DNA of 43,668 bases from Clostridia bacterium. GTDB taxonomy: Bacteria; Bacillota; Clostridia; TANB77; CAG-508. This document shows, piece by piece, positions 32,073 to 38,613 of the stretch (its first letter is position 1; the number at the start of each line of letters is the position of its first letter). The notes beneath the pieces are model-generated. The model did no database searches and was not told the DNA's origin. It saw only the letters and a list, made by a program, of their open reading frames with translations. Location of the stretch: the NCBI GenBank assembly GCA_017934475.1, contig JAGBJN010000011.1, forward strand, positions 1 to 43,668, written 5' to 3'. The translations under genes and the position numbers were made by a program.

Positions 32073-32336
32073 CTATTCAAGATTTTCGTCAGGAATGTAA
32101 ATATACTCATCCTCAAATGGCAGGAATCCTTCCATAAAAGGATATTCTCCAAAGATATTTATTAAATCTCCAAGAGGCAACCGAACTTCTTTGGTTTCTA
32201 AGTTTAGTTTTTCTCCAAAATATTTTTTTACTTCTTCTAGAGAACGATTACAACATAGCATATTTAATCCTTCGTCTGTAAGTTTGACAATTACTTCATT
32301 GCCAATAAAAATTTTTTTACAGTTTTCCATATTCAT
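32073..32336 (-). CDS. Small protein of unknown function, paralogue 1 of a pair
   Basis: 87 residues, acidic. NEVIVKLTDEGLNML, LEEVKKYFGEKLNLETKEVRLPLGDLINIFGEYPFMEGFLPFEDEYIYIP aligns along its whole length with the product at 32449-32715, so the two are tandem paralogues. No family recognised; no membrane segment or signal peptide. AGGAGG is 8 nt before the ATG and the gene has its own promoter. GC is moderately higher than in aspS. A conserved DLINIFG.FIPF core and a Pro-ending tail are the features to search with. Confidence 0.78.
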   Translation of the reverse strand: MNMENCKKIFIGNEVIVKLTDEGLNMLCCNRSLEEVKKYFGEKLNLETKEVRLPLGDLINIFGEYPFMEGFLPFEDEYIYIPDENLE

Positions 32337-32377
32337 GATAAAACCTCCTTTTGCTAATATAAAATAGTAACAACACT

Positions 32378-32405
32378 ATTATAATATAAATAAAAAAAAA
32401 ATCAA
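32378..32405 (-). promoter_or_regulatory. Promoter of paralogue 1
   Basis: Minus strand: TTGATT (32405-32400), 16 nt, TATAAT (32383-32378). Confidence 0.7.
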
Positions 32406-32408
32406 CAA

Positions 32409-32440
32409 GAAAGCCATGCAATAAAATTACACGGCTTTTT
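32409..32440 (-). terminator. Terminator after paralogue 2
   Basis: Stem of about 8 bp with one mismatch (AAGCCATG with CACGGCTT) and an 11-nt loop; on the minus strand a T-rich run follows. Confidence 0.65.
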
Positions 32441-32448
32441 CTTTTAAC

Positions 32449-32715
32449 TTACTTTTTTGGGGGAAGATAAATACAATTTCCATCAAAAGGGATAAAGTCA
32501 TCGATGAAAATATCATCACCAAAAACGTTGATTAAATCAGCTAAGGTAGAACGAAACTCCTTAATTTCAATATCCAATTTATCTCCCAAAAGTTCTTTTA
32601 AGTCTTTTAGATTATCCCTTTTATAAAAATAAAAAAGGGATTCAATTCCAGACTCTGTTAGTTTGACAATAACCTCATCAGAAAGGTTAATCCGTTGGTT
32701 GCTTTTCATAGTCAT
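32449..32715 (-). CDS. Small protein of unknown function, paralogue 2 of a pair
   Basis: 88 residues starting MTMKSNQRINLSDEVIVKLTESG. Shares EVIVKLT.SG, LKELLGDKLDIEIKEFRSTLADLINVFGDDIFIDDFIPFDGNCIYLP with the neighbour at 32073-32336. The start at 32715 is chosen because GGAGG lies 8 nt upstream and the leader word TTTATCATGA is the same as in the paralogue. Each copy keeps its own promoter and hairpin, so the duplication included the regulatory parts. No function can be read. Confidence 0.78.
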   Translation of the reverse strand: MTMKSNQRINLSDEVIVKLTESGIESLFYFYKRDNLKDLKELLGDKLDIEIKEFRSTLADLINVFGDDIFIDDFIPFDGNCIYLPPKK

Positions 32716-32756
32716 GATAAAGTCCTCCATATGTAAATTAATTAGTGACGAGAAAT

Positions 32757-32785
32757 AGTATAACATAAATAAAAATATAAATCAA
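32757..32785 (-). promoter_or_regulatory. Promoter of paralogue 2
   Basis: Minus strand: TTGATT (32785-32780), 17 nt, TATACT (32762-32757). Confidence 0.7.
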
Positions 32786-32825
32786 GTAAGATAAATAAAA
32801 AAACAAACAAATTTTCGAAAATATA

Positions 32826-32854
32826 TTGACTATGTAATTTGAAGATGATAGAAT
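32826..32854 (+). promoter_or_regulatory. Extended -10 promoter of the 83-residue gene
   Basis: TTGACT, 17 nt, TGATAGAAT (TAGAAT at 32849-32854). It is divergent from the promoter at 32757-32785. Confidence 0.75.
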
Positions 32855-32887
32855 AAGCACATAATATATAAAGAAGAGGTGATTTTT

Positions 32888-33139
32888 ATGCAAAATATTG
32901 CTAAAGATAACCAAATCGAAGAAATAAAAGTACTATTAAATGAAATAATAAAAGGAGAGGAAGAGTTATCTGAATCTACACAAAAGAATTTTGAAGTAAT
33001 TTTTAAGAAACTAATGAAAATGCAAGAGTATAATGAAATTGCAGATATGACAAACCAAGTATTTGAAATGAGATTATCCAACATAGAGGATTTCTTATTT
33101 GTACTTGAACAATACATAAGGAATAAAAGAAATGAATAA
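32888..33139 (+). CDS. Small helical protein of unknown function, 83 residues
   Basis: Begins MQNIAKDNQIEEIKVLLNEI and is predicted all-helical and acidic, with heptad-like Leu/Ile spacing (EEIKVLLNEIIKGEEELSE, then LSNIEDFLFVLEQYIRNKRNE). The ATG at 32888 follows AGAGGTG; a GTG three codons earlier is inside that site. No family recognised. It lies between the paralogue pair and the toxin-antitoxin genes, in an accessory stretch, and has its own promoter and a long hairpin behind it. Confidence 0.7.
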   Translation: MQNIAKDNQIEEIKVLLNEIIKGEEELSESTQKNFEVIFKKLMKMQEYNEIADMTNQVFEMRLSNIEDFLFVLEQYIRNKRNE

Positions 33140-33153
33140 ATGATACAGCAATT

Positions 33154-33190
33154 ATTTGAGTAAGACAACTATTAGTTGTTTTACTCAAAT
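33154..33190 (+). terminator. Long hairpin without T-tract
   Basis: 17-bp stem with one G-U pair (33154-33170 with 33174-33190), loop ATT. There is no run of T afterwards, so termination is likely but not certain. Confidence 0.55.
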
Positions 33191-33238
33191 AGGTTAATTA
33201 GAAAGTAAAGAATTATAGATTAATTCCTAAAAATGTGT

Positions 33239-33244
33239 TATAAT
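33239..33244 (+). promoter_or_regulatory. Extended -10 promoter of the toxin-antitoxin pair
   Basis: TGTTATAAT; no good -35, as often with extended -10 promoters. The leader is about 20 nt. Confidence 0.6.
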
Positions 33245-33270
33245 ATTTATTGATATGGAGGTATTTGATT

Positions 33271-33435
33271 ATGAAAGAGTTAATATTAGAAGTAGCTAAT
33301 ACAATGCCAGAAAATGTTACAATAGATGATTTTTTAGAAGCACTTTTTCTAAGGATTAAAGTAGAAAATGCAATAGATGATATTGAAAATAATAAAGTAT
33401 ATACATCGGAGGAATTAAAGAAGGAGTTGTTATAG
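33271..33435 (+). CDS. Antitoxin of a RelE/ParE-type module
   Basis: 54 residues, MKELILEVANTMPENVTIDDFLEAL, ending in a charged tail (NNKVYTSEELKKELL). ATG chosen after GGAGG; the longer frame to 33250 has no site. Its size, acidic C-terminal helix and one-base overlap (TAGTG) with a toxin gene identify it as the antitoxin. The N-terminus shows no clear DNA-binding fold that I can name. Such antitoxins cover the toxin active site and often repress the operon. Confidence 0.8.
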   Translation: MKELILEVANTMPENVTIDDFLEALFLRIKVENAIDDIENNKVYTSEELKKELL

Positions 33436-33740
33436 TGAAAATAGTTTGGACTAAAAGTGCAAAAGAGGACTTAGCCAACTATAGAAATGAATCCAAAATC
33501 TTAGATGTAGAAAAATATATTGAAAAGCTAATAGATTATGTGGATGAATTAGAAAGTCATCCAAGATTAGGAAAAAAATTATTTAATATAAGAGATAAAG
33601 AAATAAGACAATTAATATATAAAATGCATAAAATTTTATATATTGTAGAAGATGAGAAGATAATGATTTTAGTTGTGGTACATGTACATAGAGATATGAA
33701 TTTTATAGTTAAATTTTTAAAACAACAGTTACTTAATTAA
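33435..33740 (+). CDS. RelE/ParE-family toxin
   Basis: 101 residues, GTG start overlapping the antitoxin stop by one base. The start KIVWTKSAKEDLANYRN, the middle LIDYVDELESHPRLGKKLFNIRDKEIRQLIYKMHKILYIVEDEKIMILVVVHVHRDM and the short C-terminal helix are the RelE/ParE fold. R in RQLIYK and HVHRD near the end fit the family. The ParE branch poisons gyrase and the RelE branch cuts ribosome-bound mRNA; the absence of a clear RelE catalytic set makes the ParE side slightly more likely. A strong terminator follows. Confidence 0.87.
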   Translation: MKIVWTKSAKEDLANYRNESKILDVEKYIEKLIDYVDELESHPRLGKKLFNIRDKEIRQLIYKMHKILYIVEDEKIMILVVVHVHRDMNFIVKFLKQQLLN

Positions 33741-33743
33741 AAT

Positions 33744-33771
33744 AAAAAGTCATTCGTAGGAATGACTTTTT
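33744..33771 (+). terminator. Terminator after the toxin-antitoxin pair
   Basis: 12-bp stem AAAAAGTCATTC/GAATGACTTTTT, loop GTAG. Confidence 0.92.
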
Positions 33772-33875
33772 ACTTTTTATATAAAATTCTATTGATAAAA
33801 TATGAAAATAAAGATAAAATAACAAAAAGAAAAAATAAGAAAAAATAAAAACAAATAAATAGATAGGTGAAATAT

Positions 33876-35258
33876 ATGAAAAGAAATATAAGATTTTATT
33901 TTGCATTTTATTTAGCAAAATTATCAATAGTAGCATTAAAAACAATTAGAAGAGATGCATCACAATTTCCAGGAAAAATGGCAATTACATTATGTCCTAA
34001 TTTTTTAGATCAAATAGGAAAACCGGAAAAGATAATTGCAGTTACAGGAACAAATGGAAAAACTACTTGTTGTAATATGATAGAAGATTGTTTAAGAGCA
34101 AATGGATATGATTTTATGGACAACCAGTTAGGCTCAAATACAAATTCAGGAATAGCATCAACATTTATAAAAGGTGCAAAACTATCTGGAAATTCTAAAA
34201 AGAATTTAGCAGTATTTGAAATAGATGAAAGAAGTTCTATAAGAATATTTCCATATGTTAAACCAACATATTTAGTATGTACAAACTTATTTAGAGATTC
34301 TCTTATGAGAAATGCACATACAGAATTTATTTCAAATATGCTTACAAACAATATTCCTAAAGAAACAAAATTAATTTTAAATGGTGATGATTTAATAGTA
34401 TCAAATTTAGCACCATCAAATGATAGAGTATATTTTGGAATAGATAGATTACCTACAGACACAGATACTTGTGAAAATATAGCAAGAGATATTATAGTTT
34501 GTCCAAAATGTGATAGTAAACTTGTATATGATTTTGTAAGATACAACCATATTGGTAGAGCACACTGTTCAAAATGTGATTTTAAATCACCTGAAATAGA
34601 TTATGAATTAACAAAACTTGATTTAGATAATAAAGTTATGATAATAAAACATAATGGGGAAGAAGAACAATATGATTTAATAAATAATAATATTATAAAT
34701 GTTTATAATATGCTTGCAACAATAACAGTACTTAAAGAATTTGGATTAAGTAAAGAACAAATAAATCCAATATTAAAGAAACAAAAAATAGTAGATACAA
34801 GATATAGTAAAGAAACAGTAAATGGAATAGAAGTAGTAACACAACTTTCGAAAGGAATGAATCCAATCGCATGCTCAAGAGCTTTTGATTATTTAAGAAA
34901 AGAAAGTGGAAATAAAGCAGCATTTATTTTACTAGATGATTTACATGATGCGGCAAATGGATCAGAAAATATTGCTTGGCACTATGATACAGATTATGAA
35001 TTTTTAAGAGATGAATCTATAAAACAAATATTAATAGCAGGAGCTAGATATTTAGATACAAAAATAAGACTTGAAATGGCTGATATTCCAATGGAAAAAG
35101 TCGTATCTCAAAGAGATGAATTATCTTTAATTGATAGTTTAAAATTAGATGGAATTGATAAAGTATTTATTTTACATGACTTATATGCTATGGATTTAAA
35201 AAATAAACTAAAAGAAAAGGTTATTGAAAAAATCGAAGAAGAGGGAAGGAATAAATAA
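33876..35258 (+). CDS. murT: Lipid II isoglutaminyl synthase, MurT subunit
   Basis: 460 residues of the Mur-ligase fold. The N-terminal hydrophobic segment is followed by P-loop GTNGKTT (58-64) and FEIDERS. A zinc ribbon with C209-x2-C212 and C231-x2-C234 is inserted in the central domain and is diagnostic for MurT. The DUF1727 C-terminal domain carries AWHYDTDYEFL, whose Asp corresponds to the residue that completes the GatD catalytic triad in Staphylococcus aureus. With GatD it amidates the alpha-carboxyl of D-Glu in lipid II. The ATG at 33876 is used; a GTG three codons before it is in the ribosome site. It overlaps gatD by one base. Confidence 0.93.
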   Translation: MKRNIRFYFAFYLAKLSIVALKTIRRDASQFPGKMAITLCPNFLDQIGKPEKIIAVTGTNGKTTCCNMIEDCLRANGYDFMDNQLGSNTNSGIASTFIKGAKLSGNSKKNLAVFEIDERSSIRIFPYVKPTYLVCTNLFRDSLMRNAHTEFISNMLTNNIPKETKLILNGDDLIVSNLAPSNDRVYFGIDRLPTDTDTCENIARDIIVCPKCDSKLVYDFVRYNHIGRAHCSKCDFKSPEIDYELTKLDLDNKVMIIKHNGEEEQYDLINNNIINVYNMLATITVLKEFGLSKEQINPILKKQKIVDTRYSKETVNGIEVVTQLSKGMNPIACSRAFDYLRKESGNKAAFILLDDLHDAANGSENIAWHYDTDYEFLRDESIKQILIAGARYLDTKIRLEMADIPMEKVVSQRDELSLIDSLKLDGIDKVFILHDLYAMDLKNKLKEKVIEKIEEEGRNK

Positions 35259-35965
35259 TGGAGGAAAATTTAAAAATAGAGATTCTATTTCCTGAATTTT
35301 GTAACTTATATGGAGATATAAGTAATATGAAATATTTAAAAAAATGTTTACCAAAAGCAAACTATATAGAAACTGCATTTGACGAAGAACCAACATTTGT
35401 AAAAGAAAAAGTTAATTTTATTTATTTAGGGCCAATGACTGAAAATATGCAAGAAAAAGTAATAAAAAAATTAATGCCATATAAAGAAAGAATAGAAGAG
35501 CTAATTAATGATAATGTAATATTTTTAATTACAGGAAATGCAATTGAGATTTTTGGTAAATATATAGAAAATGAAGATGGAAGTAAAATAGATGCACTTG
35601 GAATATTTGATATATATGCTAAAAGAGATATGCTTCACAGAGATAATAGTATGTTTATTGGAACATGGGAAGGTGTTGAAGTAGTTGGATTCAAGAGTTT
35701 ATTTACATTTGCATATGGAAATAATGATGAAAACTATTTTGCTAAAGTAGAAAAAGGATTTGGACTAAATAAAGAATCAAAATTAGAAGGAATATGTAAA
35801 AATAACTTTATAGCAACTTATTTAATTGGACCAATTTTGATTTTAAATCCTGATTTAACAAAAAAATTAATAGAAAAAATGGGTATAAATGATCCAAAAA
35901 TTGCATTTGAACAAGATTTAATTAATGCATATAATCAAAGAATAAAAGAGTTTAGAAGTCTTTAA
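35258..35965 (+). CDS. gatD: GatD-like subunit lacking the glutaminase catalytic residues
   Basis: 235 residues, co-translated with murT (TAATG). The CobB/CobQ-type class I amidotransferase fold is recognisable from end to end: FCNLYGDISNMKYLKK, NFIYLGPM, LITGNAIEIFGKYIENEDGS, ALGIFDIY, GVEVVGFKSL, ATYLIGPILILNPDL. The nucleophile elbow, normally CGGYQ-like, reads ITGNAIE (91-97) without Cys, and the catalytic His of the TYLHGP motif is Ile190 in TYLIGP. The only His in the protein is H127, elsewhere. It should therefore be unable to hydrolyse glutamine by the normal mechanism. Position and partner make GatD the right family; activity is doubtful. Confidence 0.88.
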   Translation: MEENLKIEILFPEFCNLYGDISNMKYLKKCLPKANYIETAFDEEPTFVKEKVNFIYLGPMTENMQEKVIKKLMPYKERIEELINDNVIFLITGNAIEIFGKYIENEDGSKIDALGIFDIYAKRDMLHRDNSMFIGTWEGVEVVGFKSLFTFAYGNNDENYFAKVEKGFGLNKESKLEGICKNNFIATYLIGPILILNPDLTKKLIEKMGINDPKIAFEQDLINAYNQRIKEFRSL

Positions 35966-36020
35966 AATAAAGGGAAAGAGATGATTTTGAATCATCTCTT
36001 TTATTATGTAAAAATATAAA

Positions 36021-36085
36021 ATATTACAAAAATATTACAAAAGTATTGCAATTATATTATCACTATGTTACAATTATATTATAAT
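36021..36085 (+). promoter_or_regulatory. Repeat-rich promoter of the 110-residue membrane protein
   Basis: ATATTACAAA occurs at 36021-36030 and 36032-36041. CAATTATATTAT occurs at 36049-36060 and 36071-36082, 22 bp apart. A promoter TTATCA, 17 nt, TATAAT (36080-36085) lies among them, so the repeats may be operator half-sites. Confidence 0.5.
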
Positions 36086-36105
36086 CAAAAGAGAAGGTGG
36101 AAAAC

Positions 36106-36438
36106 ATGGAACTAATGACAATAATATTTTTATTAATATTTGTAATAGTTGGGTTAGCTTTATATTTAGTTGCTCAGCTTAAATTAGCAGGTATAAATGT
36201 AAAAGATTTTTGGAGCTTCATAGAAGCAAACCAAATGTTAGATAAATTATATGCTTTTTCAAAAAGATATGAGCATATGAGTCCACAAGAACAAGTAATA
36301 TTCTTGATGGAAGCAGAAAAAGTATTTAATGCATTTGATAAAGTACCAAAATTAATTTGGGAAGAAGAATATGAAAAATATATGGATGTTCTTAATACAT
36401 ACAGAAGTATAAAAGTATTAAGATGGGCATCTAATTAA
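36106..36438 (+). CDS. Single-pass membrane protein of unknown function, 110 residues
   Basis: MELMTIIFLLIFVIVGLALYLVAQLKLAG is one N-terminal membrane helix. The rest is a cytosolic helical domain (FWSFIEANQMLDKLYAFSKRY, PQEQVIFLMEAEKVFNAFDKVPKLIWEEEYEKYMDVLNTYR). The ATG at 36106 is chosen because AAGGTGG is 5 nt upstream. I do not recognise the family. It stands alone between gatD and the desulfurase gene, behind a repeat-containing promoter. Confidence 0.75.
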   Translation: MELMTIIFLLIFVIVGLALYLVAQLKLAGINVKDFWSFIEANQMLDKLYAFSKRYEHMSPQEQVIFLMEAEKVFNAFDKVPKLIWEEEYEKYMDVLNTYRSIKVLRWASN

Positions 36439-36580
36439 AATAGTTAAACATAAAAACTCTAATATATTAAAAACAATCTAGAAATTAATTTCTAGGTTGT
36501 TTTTTTGTGTAATTTTAAAAACAGTTTATTCGAATAAAAAAAATAATTGTTAATATAATAAAAATAAAAGGAGTATGCAA

Positions 36581-37720
36581 ATGAAAATTAGATATTTTGA
36601 TCATGCTGCAACTACATATGTGAAACTAGAAGTATTAAAAGAAATGCTACCATATTTTAGATTAAATTATGGAAATCCTTCTTCATTGTATAGCATAGGA
36701 AGAAAAAGCAAAAAAGCAATAGATATTGCAAGAAAAAGAGTAGCTGAAGCAATAAATGCAAAAACAAAAGAAATATATTTTACATCTTGTGGAAGTGAAA
36801 GTGATAATTTAGCAATAAAAGGAGTAGCATATGCAAATAAAAATAAAGGAAAACATATAATAACAAGCAAAATAGAACATCCAGCAGTTTTAAATACATG
36901 TAAAAGACTTGAAGAAGAAGGCTTTGAAATAACTTATTTAAATGTAGATTGTAAAGGAAGAATAAGTATAGAAGAATTAGAAAATGCAATAAAAGAAGAT
37001 ACAATTCTAATTACTATAATGTTTGCAAATAACGAAATAGGAACAATAGAACCAATAGAGGAGATAGGTAAAATTGCAAAAAAACATAATATTATATTTC
37101 ATACAGATTGTGTTCAGGCAATTGGAAATGTAAAAATAGATGTGAAAAAGTTTAATATAGATTTACTTTCAATATCTGCACATAAATTTTATGGACCAAA
37201 AGGTGTAGGAGTATTATATGTAAAAGAAAGTATTAATTTTCAAAAACTACAAGATGGAGGGCATCAAGAAAAAGATAAAAGAGCAGGAACAGAAAATGTT
37301 GCAGGAATTGTTGGAATAGGAAAAGCAATAGAATTAGCAAATTTGAATTTGGAAAGATACAATAAGAAATTAACTTTTTTAAAAGATTATTGTATAAATC
37401 AAATTGAAAAAAATTTCAAAAATGTAAAATTAAATGGATCAAAAATAAATAGATTACCAGGAAATATTAATTATTCATTTTCTAAAATAAATGGGGAAGA
37501 ATTATTATTAAAACTAGATGAATATGGTATATGTGTATCAAGTGGAAGTGCATGCAGTTCTGGAAATGATAGTCCCTCACATGTTCTAAAAGCAATTGGA
37601 GTAAAAGAAGAATATATAAATGGAACAATTAGAATTACTTTGGGAGAGGAAAATACAAAACAAGATGTTGATTTTTTAATAAGATGTTTAAAAGAGATAA
37701 TACCAAAAATAAGTAAATAA
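36581..37720 (+). CDS. Cysteine desulfurase, NifS/IscS family
   Basis: 379 residues. PLP-dependent enzyme that takes sulfur from Cys for Fe-S clusters or tRNA thiolation. Start MKIRYFDHAATT is typical. The PLP lysine is K202 in SISAHKFYGPKGVG, and H100 in SKIEHPAV stacks on the cofactor. The catalytic Cys is C325 in SSGSACSSGND, in a short loop. The ATG at 36581 is used, 7 nt after AAAAGGAG; the ATG two codons earlier touches that site. No IscU, ThiI or MnmA gene follows, so the acceptor is unknown. Normal length, no missing residue. Confidence 0.95.
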   Translation: MKIRYFDHAATTYVKLEVLKEMLPYFRLNYGNPSSLYSIGRKSKKAIDIARKRVAEAINAKTKEIYFTSCGSESDNLAIKGVAYANKNKGKHIITSKIEHPAVLNTCKRLEEEGFEITYLNVDCKGRISIEELENAIKEDTILITIMFANNEIGTIEPIEEIGKIAKKHNIIFHTDCVQAIGNVKIDVKKFNIDLLSISAHKFYGPKGVGVLYVKESINFQKLQDGGHQEKDKRAGTENVAGIVGIGKAIELANLNLERYNKKLTFLKDYCINQIEKNFKNVKLNGSKINRLPGNINYSFSKINGEELLLKLDEYGICVSSGSACSSGNDSPSHVLKAIGVKEEYINGTIRITLGEENTKQDVDFLIRCLKEIIPKISK

Positions 37721-37797
37721 AAATACAAATACATTGAATAGAAAAAATACAAAATCACATACTAAAATAAGAACAAAAAAGGAAGGATGGATGTAAT

Positions 37798-37938
37798 ATG
37801 AAATTTATAAAAGGTATGATAATGGGAACTATTTTATCTGCAGGAGCAATGTATATGTATAGTGAAATGCCAAGAAGTAATAAAAAGCAAATAATGAAAA
37901 CAGGAAAAAAATTAGCAAAAAAAATAGGTATAATGTAA
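37798..37938 (+). CDS. Small membrane protein, 46 residues
   Basis: MKFIKGMIMGTILSAGAMYMYSEMPR is a short N-terminal membrane segment, followed by a basic tail (RSNKKQIMKTGKKLAKKIGIM). The pattern resembles small YtxH-like proteins, though the match is weak. GGAAGGATGG lies upstream of the ATG. It follows the desulfurase gene by 77 nt on the same strand and ends at a clear hairpin. Confidence 0.65.
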   Translation: MKFIKGMIMGTILSAGAMYMYSEMPRSNKKQIMKTGKKLAKKIGIM

Positions 37939-37942
37939 TTAA

Positions 37943-37978
37943 GAAGGAAGTAGGAGAAATCCTATTTCCTTCAATTTT
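37943..37978. terminator. Terminator between the 46-residue gene and the Cys-rich gene
   Basis: 13-bp stem with one G-U pair (37943-37955 with 37960-37972), loop GAAA, then AATTTTTA. Confidence 0.82.
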
Positions 37979-37986
37979 TAACTTAA

Positions 37987-38415
37987 CTACTCACAACAAC
38001 TTTCTTCGCTTCTTGGTTCAGGCTTACAACTTTCTTTTTTACAATCAAGTTTTACACCTTTTAAACATTTTCCTTCTCTTTTGCATTCAGTGCAAACTTT
38101 ACAATGTTTTACATTATTTTTCCAAATTTGAATAGCATAGAACTTATCTTCGCATAAAGGACCAAAAACAAATTCACCATCTTTATCAGTAAGAGTATGA
38201 GAAACAGGTCTTCTTTCTTCTTTACCACATTCACATACAATTTCAATTAATTTAACAACAGCGTCTTCAACAGGATCGCCATAACAATCTTTAATAATAC
38301 CATATATAACATTTCTATTATCTTTTGGAAGTGTTATATCTAAATCGTATTGTTTTCCACCTGCAATAACACCGTCTACATCTAAAACAGGGCATACATT
38401 TTTATCGTATTCCAT
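37987..38415 (-). CDS. Cys-rich protein with carboxypeptidase-regulatory-like domain
   Basis: 142 residues. A beta-sandwich CarboxypepD_reg-type domain spans about 35-105 (NVIYGIIKDCYGDPVEDAVVKLIEI, HTLTDKDGEFVFGPLCEDKFYAIQIW). A Cys/Lys-rich tail follows (HCKVCTECKREGKCLKG, CKKESCKPEPRSEESCCE). About 14 Cys in total, several as CxxC, suggest metal binding or disulfide cross-linking. There is no signal peptide. The ATG at 38415 is chosen for AGAGGT 6 nt upstream. Similar domain plus Cys-tail proteins occur in spore-formers, so a coat or exosporium role is possible but not shown. Confidence 0.78.
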   Translation of the reverse strand: MEYDKNVCPVLDVDGVIAGGKQYDLDITLPKDNRNVIYGIIKDCYGDPVEDAVVKLIEIVCECGKEERRPVSHTLTDKDGEFVFGPLCEDKFYAIQIWKNNVKHCKVCTECKREGKCLKGVKLDCKKESCKPEPRSEESCCE

Positions 38416-38532
38416 AAAAATACCTCTTTCCTTATTAATATAAAGCACATCGCTTTAATATATACTATGAAGAATAAAGGTAAAAAGTGATGAAATATAG
38501 TAGAAAATGTAATAGGTTTTATAAACTTAATA

Positions 38533-38566
38533 ATCATAAATATTGTAATTATTTAATATTTATGAT
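38533..38566. repeat. 12-bp inverted repeat upstream of murL
   Basis: ATCATAAATATT (38533-38544) and AATATTTATGAT (38555-38566), 10-nt spacer, 48 bp before the murL start. A possible operator or leader hairpin; no T-tract follows. Confidence 0.6.
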
Positions 38567-38613
38567 ATAAATAATTAAGTAATTACAAGCGAAAGGAGAT
38601 ACATAGAGATTTT

